A stretch of 64,000 nt of DNA, taken from Carallia brachiata. Lineage: Eukaryota; Streptophyta; Magnoliopsida; Malpighiales; Rhizophoraceae. A program made the position numbers and the translations under genes. Under the pieces are notes generated by a model that was not told where the DNA came from, did no database searches, and saw only the letters and a program-made list of their open reading frames with translations. The stretch lies in contig JADCRB010000098.1 in NCBI GenBank assembly GCA_021464245.1, forward strand, positions 1,674,001-1,738,000, given 5' to 3'. Positions 49,467 through 62,726 of this stretch are shown piece by piece (position 1 is the stretch's first letter; the number at the start of each line of letters is the position of its first letter).

Positions 49467-50545
49467 AGTGTCACGTCCCAGCTTTGAAGCATGTGACCGG
49501 CGCAACTATCTCGGATAGAGGACCTATTCCGAGACAGCCGCAAGCCTTAAATCAAGGAAATGACAAAACAGAACTCTCGATCCAAATAAAAGTTGGAATA
49601 ACACAAGTGTTCATCTTAAATAAACGATAGTACAGCCTAAACATTTAGAAATTCAATGTTCAACAGACTAGACCCAGTATCACAACCCAAACGTATATAC
49701 AGGCACACAAAGAAACCGTACTAGCGGAGTCTGCTATATACATAAGCACGTAAACACAAGAAAGTACCCCCAGCAGCCTCTAGGAACGCTCCGATCGTGT
49801 ACTAGGGACTTGAGTCTCAAAGCCTGAAAATATTAGAAAGGAAAATAGATAGTGAGATATATAAATATCTTAGTGAATAAGCCTGACGCGCATAAAACGG
49901 GAGAGTGAATATATTAATTATGATTAAGATAAACTAAGTAAATAAGTACGTGTCTAAAATAATACAGGTGTAACTCCAAGTCACAAGTCAGGTAAATATC
50001 TCACGGATATAACTAGAGAGCAAAATAACAGGCATATCAAATAATAACAAACACTTCATGAAAGTTAACCAGCCAACACTGTCACTCCCTCGTCACGTTC
50101 AATAGTGGTCACCTACCTATCGAGGTGTACCGCGAATACAAGCTCAGTGTGCACACTGTCTACCGCAGCCTCCGGTAGTTGAGTGCCTAGTACCCCTTCT
50201 CAACTCGATATGTCTGTGCTTATCTTAAATTTCATTAGTAGCAATACCTCAAATATTTATGGTCACAAGAAACAAACATAAATATCAATAATAATAATAA
50301 TTAAATATAGTAACTCGCTCTCCTCTATATAGGATTATTACTTAAAATATGATTTATTAATTTAAACCATGGAAAATGATTATTTAGATACCAAATAAAG
50401 ATTATATCAAATAATATAAATAAACAAACAAGGTAACATAGCGCGTTATACGTGTCAGGATTACTCACAGCGATTAGCTATTGCGAGATTCACGAGCTCG
50501 GCGTAGGTGACGGTCTAGTGGTCTCCAAGGGTCATAAACAGGCCA
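49467..50545. repeat. Possible LTR-like or other dispersed repeat
   Basis: It starts TGTCACGTCCCAGCTTTGAA after unremarkable DNA and has a base composition unlike its AT-rich surroundings. It includes a CTCAGTGTGCACACTGTCTA stretch and a CACGTGTCAGGATTACTCA-like end region. TGTCACG openings are common in plant LTR and related non-coding repeats. I find neither a primer-binding site nor a target duplication. This is tentative. Confidence 0.3.
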
Positions 50546-50617
50546 AATAAATTATAAGATGCGTTAATTCGCAATCTGGGATCATAATTTTAATTATTCA
50601 TAATATATATACCTATA

Positions 50618-51592
50618 GGGTGGGTTTGTTTCATGAATATTATAAGATAGGATAGGCTAGTGACCAACTATCCCACCTTAACTCATGTTTGGTTGGTTAA
50701 TAAGATAAGTATAGGATAGGCCAGTGTGGGCTTACTATCTCATGAATATGAGATAGTACTATCCCTCCAACTCCTATGGGTTAGTCTATCCCACATCATG
50801 GACTAATGTTAATAAATTATATATTTGTTAAAATATCATTTTAATTAAAATAAATTTTAAATATTTTTTAAAAAATTAACATAAAATTTAAAAAATTTAT
50901 TTCTCTCTCATCTTCTCTCTCTTCCCTTCTCTCTCTCTCACTCTTCTTCTCTCTCTTTCCTTTCTCTTTCCTCCCTCTTCTCTCTCTCAATCCTTCTCTC
51001 TCTCTCTTCCCTTTCTCTCCCCTCCCTCCTCCTTCCTCCCTACCTTTCTCTCTCCTCCCTCTCTCTTCCTTCCTCCCTTCGTTTCTCTCTCCTCACTCAC
51101 TCTCTCTCTCTCTCGTGCTCATTCTTTTTTTTTCATATAAATTTGAAAATTTATCTCTTAAAATTTATTTAATTTTTCCTCAAAAATTAAAAAAATATTA
51201 ATCTTTTTTTGATATTTTAAAATTTATTTGTATAAATAAAATTAATACTTAATTTTAAAAAATATTTTTTTATACAAAATTGAAAAATTATAAACAGTAT
51301 AACATATAATAACATGTAAAATAAATATTAATTTCATTAGTTAATTTTAATTATTTTTAATAAAAAGATTAAAATTAATTAAAAAATATAAATCAATTAT
51401 TTCTAAGGGTAAAAAAGTAATTTTGATATATTATACTATTTTATCTCATATCATTCAAATATTAAATAAGATAACTATTCTATACTATTTGATAACATTT
51501 AAATATAATATAAGTTAGTAATTTAACATATCTTATACTATATTAGTCTATACTATCCTATACCATTATCTAATCTGTGTACCAAATGTATC
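50618..51592. mobile_element. Probable TIR element with a central pyrimidine tract
   Basis: The left end GGTGGGTTTGTTTCATGAAT followed by ATAAGATAGGATAGG, and the inverse of the right end (ACATTTGGTACACAGATTAG followed by GGTATAGGATAG), are weak inverted repeats with shared ATAGGATAG subterminal motifs. A CT-rich tract of about 220 bp lies inside (50902-51125). No ORF. Boundaries are approximate. Confidence 0.45.
50902..51125. repeat. (CT)n-rich pyrimidine tract
   Basis: About 220 bp of almost pure C and T on the plus strand, such as TCTCTCATCTTCTCTCTCTT and CTTCCTCCCTACC. Degenerate microsatellite within the TIR element. Confidence 0.8.
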
Positions 51593-51944
51593 TACAGAGA
51601 ATAAGGTACAACAGAGCCCTAGCGCTTGACTCCATAAACCAATTTGGAAGAAAAGTGAGCGAAGTGATGCCTTGAGTCTCGGTCTCGCACAATTAGGGTT
51701 CAATTCAAATATGCATACATTTATATTGCTGTTTGTGATGTCCAGCACCCAAATGATTGACACGTTTGACCTATGGATATGTGGATGGTTTGTTAATTGA
51801 CACATGGCATTGAGTTGTCATTTATAAAGAAGCCCATAAACAAACGTGCATAAAATATTAGGCAAATGAATGAAAGTGCATGCATATTTACTTCCTAAAT
51901 TGCCTTCTGTTTCTCAGAGGTGCGGAATATGACAGTACGTCAGG

Positions 51945-52016
51945 GGGGATTGAGTTTAGTTAGAATAGTGGAAAGTATGTGTTATTAATAGGAGAATTGG
52001 GTTCGAATTTAATCTC
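51945..52016 (+). repeat. Possible tRNA-derived SINE head
   Basis: TTTAGTTAGAATAGTGG resembles a pol III A box, and GGGTTCGAATTTAATC about 36 bp later resembles a B box. The spacing is right for a tRNA-like promoter, but no clover-leaf, SINE body or target duplication was recognised. Confidence 0.25.
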
Positions 52017-52019
52017 CTT

Positions 52020-55000
52020 CTTCACATGCCCTTCCCTTCAACAATGCACTGCGATCATTACTACAATCCATACACTAATATCTTAAGAAACACTTTATTG
52101 GTTAAAATTTTAAATTTTTATATTTAAGGTTTAGTTTTTAATCTTAAAAGAGAGTATGTAATTTTAAAAATATAAAAAATTATATTGATTGTGTACCTTA
52201 TAATCTAATAGATTTTTTAATAAGAAAATAATTTATATATTTTTTTGTAAATTACAAAGCCATATATAACAAAATTCCTAAAGCATAGAGACTAATTGAT
52301 GCGAGGGACAGTCACTAGCATAAGGATGTTAAGGTGATGGCCATCCAGCCGAATATTATTAGGCGATTAGGAAGAAAAGAACAAATGCATAGAAATAGAA
52401 CTGAGCGTAGAATATAACTCCAATCGCGAAATATCCCTCATGGGCTGCCAATGCCACGCTATTACACGTTAAATGGGTCCCTTAAGGGGGCAGTCCAGGC
52501 AGACTCTGTGTCAGTGATGTGCTGGGCAGCTTTTAGAAAGAAAATTTTGTTCACGGAAGCAATGTGCGGCCACCAACCATTACAAACCGGTACAGATTCG
52601 TACCTTAAAGTAAGACAATTTTGGACCATATAGTACTTGCCACGGAATTTGGTGTTATATATCATAAATAAAAAAAAGTTATATAGATCCATAAAAATGA
52701 GATGTAAGAGTTAATATATTATAATCGGTATTTTATTTTTATAATAAAATATTTAATTATTATAATAAAATTTAAAAATATTTTTTATTTTTTTTATTAT
52801 AAAAATTATCTTATTATAAAAATAAAGCAGTCAGTTATAATATGTTGGCTGCTACGTTTCATTTTTGTCATTGGGATCTAAATAAATAATAATCGAGATG
52901 CTTTCCTATTAAAGTAAAAAAGAATATTCCAAAGTATTAGTAATAATGACCATAAACCAAGAAAAAATATTGATAATGAAGTTTCAGGCAAGTAGCTTAT
53001 AAGGGGACTATGTTTCCAGCCTCGTTATAGGGAATCGGGGAACATAAAAATTCGTATAAAGATTGCAATCCTTGAATTTTCATGGAAAATTTCGTAGCCA
53101 ACTGTATGAACTCTGTATCTACAGATTAAGTTTCCAACTCAAATTCCTATATCAAATGACAAAACCCTTTGTTTTTCCTCCCGCAATAAACAACATTTGT
53201 TTGCTCCTCTTGATATCGCTAGTTGTGACTCATGTTACGATATTGGGCCCCACATTCAATATTAATCAAGGTTTTGTGGTTCTAATCAACTCGTTTTCAC
53301 ATTTAAGTAGCAAGGCTTTGACACTTGCTCTTGCTTTATTTAATAACATGATTGGAGATGCTTGTTTATGATTAATATTCTAGAATGATGACATTATGAG
53401 CTAGTTGCAACTAAAGACGGTGTACTCCACAAATATTCTTCTTCCTCATCGATTCTTCAGTTATAGTGTTGCTGCGAATAAATATTCTATCTACTTATCT
53501 ACTTCTAACTACTAGAGGTAGTAAGTTGATAGTGATTCAGCGTGTTTTTTTCTACTGTAACTTGACTTCAAATTCCCTTGTTGTCGTCTACTCTTAATAA
53601 ATGAAGATTTATGTAAAAATACAATAGAATGCTCCAGTTGTAAATCTTCTAACAATGCAACTTTTTTTCATTTAGTTAAAAAAAAGAAACTTCATTATTT
53701 GCATCATCTATTTAATTCTCTCTCTCTCTCCACCTGAAATTACGGACTAGCAATAAGTGTACTGTAGAGTACAATTCTGGAGGCGGTTTGGTGGCTTCTG
53801 GTTGGCGGGGATTGTGTCTTGTGATTCCTGGATTGGACTAACTGACAGAAAAACAAGAATCCTTACACGTAAGTACAACCAAACATTTTGCAAACCCATG
53901 TGCGCGTTACTGCCACCTTTCTATGTTTGGCCTCAACTTCTTCTTAATCAATTTCACGTTATCTTTTTTAAAAATTTACACACAAAAAAAAAATTGTTTT
54001 TTAAAAACATGATCTTTAAACTAGAAGGATTCCATCTAGTTCGAGTGCCAAGTGGCAATGGCCTAGTTCTCCATAAAAAGACTAGTTTATGTGATCACGG
54101 GCAAATATGTTAGGCTTGGTTTCACACCTACACTCAACAGCACCAAATACTTCTCATAAAGTGTAACCAGTTTGTAATTTAATGTAATTATATTTATAAA
54201 ATATAAAAATTAAAATTTAAAGTTAATATGAGTGTTATTCTAAAATTTAAAAGTGTACATTCCATTTTATATGTATTGAAATTTTTTTTTAACTTCAAAT
54301 AATTTTTTTTCTAAAAAAAAAGAACTTTTACACAAACTATTAATATAATTATATTTTATTGGATATGAATTACATTTCTCCTCCAGCGTATGACCGCACC
54401 GTGCGGTTGCAATATATTTTTCAATACGTTAATAGCCAAAGCTGTATTTCTCTTCCACATGATTACTCCTATGTCCTATGGGTGCCAAATGGGCTAAAAT
54501 TTTCTTTTTATTCATAGATTATGGTATTGGTAGCTGGCCATTCAATAGTTGACACCTAAAATTTTTTAATGAAATTGGACTAGGCATGAATGACAGAACG
54601 AGGATACACAATGATGAACTTCCTGCAGCATAGAATGTTAATTAATGCGGGTATAGCGTGACACAAATTTGTGTTTCTTTTTGATCCATGAAATTGAAAA
54701 GACAAGAGTCTCTATGCCACTCCTGCGAGGAAGTATAGCAATCAAAATGTTTACCGAGGCAAAATGTGTCTCTATTCTTGGCAGAAAAAAAAAGAAGAGA
54801 ATGTATCCATGAAATTAAAAAAGCAATTATTATAATTGGTAAAATTGAAATCAATCTCATAAAAAAATACATGCTTGAATATAAAATGTGTTTTTAAATA
54901 TTTTTTCATTTTTAACAACAATTATTGCTAATAATTTGTTTTATTAAAAAATAAAATATTTTAAAAAAAGAATGTTAATATGAATATAAGAAAAAAATTA

Positions 55001-56648
55001 TTCAAACAATTTTAAAATTAAATGAAAATAATTTTGGTACAAGGTTACCAAGAAAATAAAAAGGAAAGGAAAAAAAAGAAAAGAAACAAAAATGCAAATA
55101 AAAAAGAAGGAAATCGATCTTTTAAATTTCTTAAAAGAAAAAGGAAACGAAAGGTAAAGCAGAAAACGAATGGCATTGTAAATGTGATAGGGTCCCCTCG
55201 AACTTTGGGCTGAGCGAGAAGCGCTTAGGCCTCGAATTATTTATCTATTTATTTATTTTTAATAAGTAGGCCTCAAATTATTAGAAGATGTTACGCTGCA
55301 AAATATATAAACTTAATCGTTTGAAGGGGGTTGCAATGGCCCACCCTCATCTTCAAGTGGATCCGCCGCTGGCACTGTCCATAATAATAATAAGCGGCCC
55401 AACTCTTAACAGAAAGGCCCATGAGAAAGCCCAGTAGTCAGTAGACACAACCACAATGTCCAGGCTGGCTAAAGTAGCCGTTGAAATTTGAAATCTGCGT
55501 GAAAATTACGCGACCTCGAGCCTTTGCTAATTTCCTGAGATGCCCCTCACCCTCATCAGCGTTCTTTGTCAAAACATCAAGCAATCTAAGCCGTCCATTC
55601 TCCCGCCTCCCCAAAACCCCCCACCGCCTCAGCAATTTCATATATAAAACCCCATAATAGAATGCTTACAGTACAGACCAAAAAGAGAGAGAGAGAGAGA
55701 AGAAAGCGACAGAGAGTTTCGATGAAGATCAAATCTTTGTTCATTAGTTTATCCTCTCTTGCTGGGTTTTGTTGGATCAAGATTGAATGTTTAGTTTCTG
55801 ATTTAGATGGTGGAAACCATGGTACTCTGCTTGTAATTATTTACAAGATTCTTGATTTAAACCCCAGCAGAAATCACCTTTCGTTATCTCTCTCTCGCTG
55901 GTTTACGATTCTAGTTGGAAAATTACCCGGATTCTTTTTTCTAATTCCAGTTTCTGATAATCTTTTCTTTCCTGTCCTGTATATTCTTGATGGTTATTTA
56001 TTTTATTTTTTTTTCCAAATTTTTTTTTGTTTGTGTTTCCTATTGCCACACTTTCTTGAATAAAGATTCGTTTTGATTTCATCTCCTCATATCCAAGATC
56101 ATTGTTTTAGACCCATGGGAAAATCCAGATGGAATCTGTTCTCTCTCCCTCTATCTCTTTCCGTTATTCACTTTAGTGACGGGAAATCTGTGGATTCCCC
56201 TTGTTGTTCAGTTCTTTTTCTAATTTATCTTCTTGAATCAATTTTTGTATCAAGCTTTAAAAAAGCTATAGTTTCAGTGGAGAGAAGAAATAAAAGATGA
56301 AGATCAAGGAAGGAAGAATTTTTCCAGCAAATCATCTTTCTTCTGATGTCATTGAGCATATAAGCATAATTACAAAATTTGAACTTCAAAATACAAATTT
56401 GAAATTGACAGCTTGATAAGCTAGCTGAATGCTAGATGACATCATTACATAGATCACTAAAGTACATGTTAAGTAAGCTAACTAAAAAGTGCCCAGTATC
56501 ACTTGGATTGGGCAGCCAGAAACTCGTTTCACAACCATGCAGCATGTGAAACAATAGACCAGGTATGATTAGTGAGGAGAAGATTGTTGATTATATCCAT
56601 CATGCATTTCCACGAGTTAAGCAACTGATCAAGTTTCTAATATTTGCA
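52020..56648. other. Intergenic DNA, no supported gene
   Basis: ORFs of 60-133 codons at 53063-53371, 53757-54113, 55662-56063 and 56073-56300 show no recognisable domain. A TATA-like CATATATAAAACC at about 55637-55649 followed by a (GA)n leader (55684-55701) could be an old promoter for the kinesin relic downstream, but no motor N-terminus is visible between them. Confidence 0.4.
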
Positions 56649-59600
56649 GGAAATGCTTGCTACAATGGCCGGTCTTCCAATGGTGGATAATTGCTTGTCT
56701 GGCTACAATAGTTGCATATTTGCCTACGGTCAGCTGATTTGTAGGATGTAGGTTGCCTTTAGCAAAAGGTACATGTTACCGTTTAGCTTTTACATATGGT
56801 TTCATAATGGGAAGTAGATGTAAGTTAGGCAAGATGACATGTTTCGGGAAATGATGGTATGACACAAATGGACACCAGTATTTATTTTCCATATTTGAAT
56901 TGCATTAAAAAATCATGTTTTTGGACTTCTATTGTACTGGATCACTCGCTTAATGGTGACCATTCTTTCCAGATAGATGGTTTTTCAAGGTTTATCTGAG
57001 TGCAGAAAAATTCAACATGATAAATGTCTGGAAGCTTACGTTGCATGTTCCCCTCTTCTTTTTATAAGTGTACAAGTAAATCAGAACAGATTGATATCTT
57101 TGTCACCCTATCTTAGTATCAATCTCAACCTTTTCTATTTAGTTTCCAGCAATCCCTACCTACTAATGGTAAAATGTAATTAATAGGTTGCAGTCATCAA
57201 AGTAGAAACTTTTATCCTCATCAAATTTTGATAAAACTTTTATTGCCCACTATTTTCTTAGATCTCCTTTTGCAGGCAAGAAGTGGAAAGACATATTTAA
57301 TGCAAGGCGAGATTGATGATTTACAAATCAAATGCAATCCATGCGTATTTGAGTTCTTGTTTGCATGGATCCAAGCTGTAACTTTTACACTTCTTCCTGT
57401 TTATTTCCTATATTTGCCAATGTGTTTTTTTTTTTTTTTTAATATTTACTTCTGAACATATTTTAGGTTATTGTACATGACATATCCATCTAAGGGTCAC
57501 TGAATGGCAAATGTTTTGAGCTCACAACGGCTTCTTTATCGTTACTTTATAGATTCTACATGTTTTACCTATGCCTTTCTTATTGCAGGAAGAGGAAGGC
57601 CTGAGGGATGAAAAACTAGCATACAATTGCAAGCGCCTTAGAAATTTACATCGACAATAAAAGATCCCTTTGATCCCGCATCAACCAATTTACATGTAAG
57701 CTGATTCTTTTTCCAAGCAAAACAATTTTGGAATATTTTAGGATATTTCTTGTCTATGTTCTGTTTTTTATTTGTAGTTTGTGGGAGGATGTCGAGAAGG
57801 GTGTCTGTGTAGAAAACCTTTCAGAATTCGAAGTTCGAAGTGTGAACAATATACTAAAACTTTTAACTCAGGTCACTTCTTCTCTCTCTCTCTCTCTCTC
57901 TCTTCTCTCCCTCATTGCCTCTCCCACCTCTTAGCATTTCATTCTTCAATGATGCGAAAATTTTCTATTTGTAGGGATCTTTAAATAGAAAAGTTGCGGC
58001 AACAAACATGAGTAGAGAGAGCAGTCGCTCAGATGGTGTCTTTACTTGTGTGATAGAGAGCAAGTGAGAAGAATTCTGCAACTAACCTAAGGTTTTGCAA
58101 GTTAAACATTGTTGACCTCGCGGGTTCAGACAGGTAAGCAAATTAGATTTAGATTTGTTGGACTACATCTATTCTCTTAACATGGTATGTTGTTTATGTT
58201 CTACAGGTAGAAAAGCTCAGGTGCTAAGTGTAAACATTTAAAGAAGCTGCTAACAGCAACAATTCATTCTCTGCATTAGGTTACAACAATTGTCATCGAA
58301 TCTGAGCTGAGACTACTATCTTTTTCTATTTTTGTGTCCTGATTCATTTCTACCTTTACTTTCATCACGTAATGGGTCTGCACTGTGGTTTGCAAAATGT
58401 AATTATAATTTTAGAGGATGTGGCACATTGGAAAAAGCCAACGCGAGTTCCCTACAGGGATTCAAGTTGACTTTCCTTCTTCAAGTTGCTTCTGACTCAA
58501 TTCTTTTTATTCATTGTTTTGTTCGTCCTGATGAACTTGGTACCAAATGTAATGCAGGGTTCACTTGGTGGTAACTCAAAGACAATGATTAGTATATCTT
58601 TTGTTCTCTATTTGTAGTCGCAGGAGGATGTCAAGAAAGTTTTCTATGTAGAAAACCTTTCAGATTTTGAAGTTAGAAGTGTGAACAATATACTAAGACT
58701 TTTAACTCAGGTAAATTGGCATTCTCTCTGACTCTCTCTGTCTGTCTCCTCCCTCACCTCTTAGCATTGCATACTTCAATGATGCAATAATTTGCTATTT
58801 GCAAGGATTTTTAAATAAAAAAGTTGCGGCAACAAACATGAACAGACAGAGCAATCGCTTACATAGTCCTTTACATGTGTGATTGAGAGCAGGTGATAGA
58901 AGAATTCTGCAACTAACCCAAGGTTTGCAGGATTGAACCTTAATGACCTTGCGGGCTTAGAAAGGCAAGCAAATTGGTTTTAAATTTTGTTGGACTACGT
59001 CTATGCTCTTAACATGATATGTTGTGTAGGTTCTACAGCAGAAAAGCTAGGGTGTTGAGGGTGAGCGTTTAAAGAAGCTGCTGACAGCAACAAATTATTA
59101 TCTGCATTACAGTACAGCAATTGTCCTCAAATTTGAGCTGAGACTACCTATCTTTTTCTTTTTCTTTTTTTTTTTGTGTCCTGATTTATTTTCTACCTTT
59201 ACTTTCAGCATGTAATGGGTACACATTGTTGTTTGCGCATATAAGCAGGAAACCGATGGATACCAACGACATGATTTGCTGGAATTTGAATCCAAGGGCA
59301 TTGTTATAATGTCTATTAAACAGATAGGCTATAATGCCCCGGATTACATAATATGGTAGACAACATGGAATCAAAAATGGTATGGATTGCGGTTTGTTTT
59401 GAGTGACATGGCCAGCTGACATTTGTTTTCCTTACTAACAGCAAGCTAAAGTAAAATCCCCTGCATTCTTTATTTGTTTACTGCTCCTAGAGACATTTCC
59501 CATTCTGGAAATGCTATGTTATACTAAAATGCTCTGATTAGAATACCTAACCGTCCTCTATAAAAATGTGGCTGAAAATAATTCTAAAACAGCTAAATCT

Positions 59601-60297
59601 TTGGAAACAACTCTTGCTGGTTGCAGAGAAGAGAGCAGATGACAGAAACTTCTATCATAAAGCTCGAGGCTGAAGTCAGGCGATTTAAGCATTTGGTATT
59701 TGTTTGTCCATTTATTTATATTTGTGCTGGTTTTGCCTTCTCAAACGGCATCTCAATTATGTACACTAACCGTGTCTCAGGATCGTCCAAGGGCAGAAGA
59801 CAAAAGAAGCACCAAAATGATTCTTAGATTTCGAGAAGACAAGATTCGCTTGTCAGCGGCTCATTACCAGTAAAGACTTTGCCAGAAGAGAATGAACAGT
59901 ATGTGAATAGATTCAGATCTTCAATCCAAAGAGGACAAAAATCCTGAAGTCACATGGTTTGCATTGGAGAATATAAGGCTTTTGGACCAGCTCAGAAGGT
60001 AAGTTTCCTTTGTTTACTAACATAGAATCGATTCATCTCACGATCTTTCAGCTATGATCATTGTGGATTTATAGATCTCAAGAATTCTTTGAAGAAGGAA
60101 AGAGAGATACTCTTCAACGAACAATCCGATCCTTCAGGAACAGGTCATTTTCCTATCCAATATCAAAAATAGATATTTGTTTCATTTGATTTGTTGTCTG
60201 GTCAGTAAAACCAACAGCTATCTTTACAACTGCTTCAGATTTTTGGATGGAACTTTTATGCAGCATAACCTTTCAAATTTAAGCGGCAACCTCAGGT
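56649..60297 (+). pseudogene. KIN-12-type kinesin relic
   Basis: A row of exon remnants matches a plant KIN-12 (phragmoplast-type) kinesin, a microtubule motor of cytokinesis. At 56649 [20 protein letters not shown] and IFAYGQ. At 57276 the P-loop exon, degraded to ARSGKTYLMQGEIDDL. At 57589 EEEGLRDEKLAYNCK, then out of frame. At 57780 LWEDVEKGVCVENLSEFEV. At 57975 NRKVAATNMSRESSRS, followed by stops. Near 58093 a shifted NIVDLAGSDR. Near 58440 RVPYRDSSLTFLLQ. At 58557 GSLGGNSKTMI. At 59626 REEQMTETSIIKLEAEVRRF. At 59782 DRPRAEDKRSTKMILRFRED. Near 59950 EVTWFALENIRLLDQLRR. At 60075 RSQEFFEEGKRD. The P-loop is mutated, several exons are missing and stops and frameshifts are frequent. The motor cannot be functional. 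Confidence 0.88.
57770..59243 (+). repeat. Tandem duplication within the kinesin relic
   Basis: About 630 bp is present twice, at 57770-58400 and 58609-59243 (offset about 840 bp). Shared landmarks: AGAAAACCTTTCAGA, GTGTGAACAATATACTAA, AAAGTTGCGGCAACAAACAT, TTTAAAGAAGCTGCTRACAG and CTACCTTTACTTTCA. The second copy follows the GSLGGNSKTMI exon, so exon order is scrambled. Copies differ at many sites, so the duplication is old. Confidence 0.9.
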
Positions 60298-60572
60298 CTG
60301 TTCAACTTCTAATTCTTTCTCTGCACACCCTGATTTTAGATGAAATGTTTTGGTAGTGGAATTTAATTTTTTTATTGCTCTGAACATTCTTTCTTTTTTT
60401 TTGTCATTGACATAGGTTTCCTGTTTGAATTGGGAAGGAAATTAATTCTCTTCATTCTTGTAACAAGAACAAGAATCAGGCAACTATCAGAAATTGCCAA
60501 ATTGGTATTCATTCAAGCTATCCATCAAAACTGAGACCACCGATGCACTGTTTAAATTGAAGTGCATCCCAT

Positions 60573-62006
60573 TTAACTCGTGAGCTCAATCCAACTACAT
60601 GCAACATCTTTCTTGAACCCTCTGTCTTTCATCAATTCTCTCAATTTGGAAATCTCATCCCACAAACCGAACCTAGCATATAAATTGGATAACATAACGT
60701 AAATGCCAGTGTTCTGGGGCTCCAGCTCGAGTGCTCTTTCAGCAGCCAATTTACCCAACTCAATATTACTGCGTTCCTCGCAAGCACTCAGCAAAGCACC
60801 CCACATTGAAGCACTAGGACTCTGATAACCTAGTGAAAGCATCTTGTTCACGAGCTCCCATGCTTTATTCAGCTCCCCAGCTCTACAAAGTAAATCTACC
60901 ACACAACTATAGTGTTCTGGACCAGGATTCAACTTGAAGTCTCGAGTCATGGATTCAAAATACTCAATCCCAAGATTCACTTGTCCAGTGTAACGACAAG
61001 CTGAGATGACTGTCAAAAAGGTCACCACATCAGGTTTAATGCCCTCTTCCAGCATCTTTTTGTACCATTTAATCACCTCATTATGATCTCCATTTCTACC
61101 ATATACACCTAGCATTGAAGTCCACAAGACAATATCCCCGTTTCTCTCTCTCCCCTTACTCCCAAACCTGCCAAGTTGAAGACTTGCAGCGCATTCCCTA
61201 CATAACCACACTTGCCATACATTTCAATTAGAGAACTCTGCAAGAACACATCATTTTGCAGGTTGTAGATTTTACGGGTTGCAAATGCGTGCACTTGTCT
61301 GCCCAATCCAACTGCAGACAGCCCTGCACATGCCCGTAGCATTGCGGACAACGTGAAATGATCATAATTCAAATTCAAAGAAGGCATCTTTCTAACAAAT
61401 TTGAGTCCCTGACTCCACAACTTAGAGTCACCATAGGCAGATAAAAGCGCATTTGCGCAAACAGTGTTCTTCACAGGCATTTCGTCGAACACCATTCCCG
61501 CGGCATCAATAAATGACAGTTTTCCGTACAGATCAACTAAAGCGCTGCCCACAAACACGCTAGATGACCAACCTGACTTGGCAACGTGCGCATGTATCTG
61601 CTTGCCGAAGTTGAGATTCTGACTGGAAGAACGAAGCTATTAAGGAGCTGCATAACGCATAGGTATCCAATGGAACACGGTTTATGTGCATGAACGAAAC
61701 GGTTTTTAGTGCAGATAAAGCAAACCCATTTCGACAAAAATCGGATATCAACACATTGAAGGGAAATGGGTTTTGGGGGTTTAAGAATTTGAGGCTGTTG
61801 GTTAAAGTTTTAAGGTTGTCCTTATCGTGGCATGTGCTATAAGAGAAAATGATTTTAGTGGCTGTATCAAGACAGAGAAAGAGAAAGCCTTTCCTGAGTA
61901 GGAGAGCGTGGAGCTTTTTGATGGCTCCAAGATTCCTCGTTTGACAAGAATGATGCAAGAATTGAGTTACAGATTGCAACATTTTTGTGCCATGGGAATT
62001 TGACAT
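60573..62006 (-). CDS. Pentatricopeptide repeat protein with E-type C-terminus (two frame breaks)
   Basis: PPR proteins bind organelle RNA for editing, splicing or stability. The intronless minus-strand reading begins MSNSHGTKMLQSVTQFLHHS. Further on it shows the PLS-class repeats NLNFGKQIHAHVAKSGWSSS, VFVGSALVDLYGKLSFIDAA, NTVCANALLSAYG, HFTLSAMLRACAGLSAVGLG, DVFLQSSLIEMYGKCGYVGN and DVVTFLTVISACRYTGQVNL. It finishes with an E-like end, PQNTGIYVMLSNLYARFGLW and CSWIELTS, with no DYW domain. The expected length is about 477 residues. Frame changes occur near 61617-61624 (before NLNFGK) and near 61140-61152 in a GAGAGAGA run (before NGDIVLWTSM). The protein is otherwise well kept, so either a recent pseudogene or assembly indels. 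I do not assign a specific orthologue. Confidence 0.85.
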
Positions 62007-62726
62007 CGAAGGTAAAACCTTGGTAGTTGAGGTATTTGATGAGCGAAAAAATAAAAGACTTTACTGCTACAACTGGGTTTTCTCTGTCTAGATCACAGCA
62101 ATTCTGACAGTTAAAAGTGTTGGTCTACTGTTTAAATCTTCGTACAGAGGCAACGTATGCTCTGCTGTTTCTATGCATCGTGGCAGCCATCAGAATCCAC
62201 TTATCAATGACATGGGCAAAAATATGAAGGTTCTTTATCTGTTTTTGTGACGGACCACCATTTAAATATTGTCAGTCTAAGCGAGATTTTCCTTTTTTTT
62301 TTTTTTTTCTTTTAAGTATTAGCTAATTTGAAAATCAACATTAAGTTATCGATATAAATTTTTGTTTATTAAAAAGTGAAACTAGAATAAATATGAAAAA
62401 AAGTAAATCAGATAATTAATTAGGCTATCACTTTAAATAATTAATGGCTATTAAATACTCTAATTAATAAAGTAAGATACTGCAGTTCCTGATATTTGTA
62501 TGGGAGGCACGTCAATTGGCCATGAAGGGAAAATTGCTGTAAAAACAAGAGAAATCGGCCAACCATCATGGATCGAATATAAAACAAGGGTTTTTGCATT
62601 ATGCATTTCATTCCCCATAAAGCTCTCTGGCTAAAAAATGGCCAAAAAAAGAAACACAAATTTAATGTACACTGAATTTCTGCCAGGAAAAATTGTATAC
62701 ATTTTAATTAACGGTGGTGTCTTCGA
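62007..62726. other. Spacer between PPR and SAUR genes
   Basis: Includes a T-rich run at 62291-62318. The ORF 62441-62659 minus has no similarity. No further gene seen. Confidence 0.45.

Noticed and set aside
55662..56300. ORFs of 133 and 75 codons behind a TATA-like box and (GA)n leader
   Set aside because: No resemblance to the kinesin N-terminus or any other protein. Hydrophobic low-complexity translation. At most an old leader or intron.
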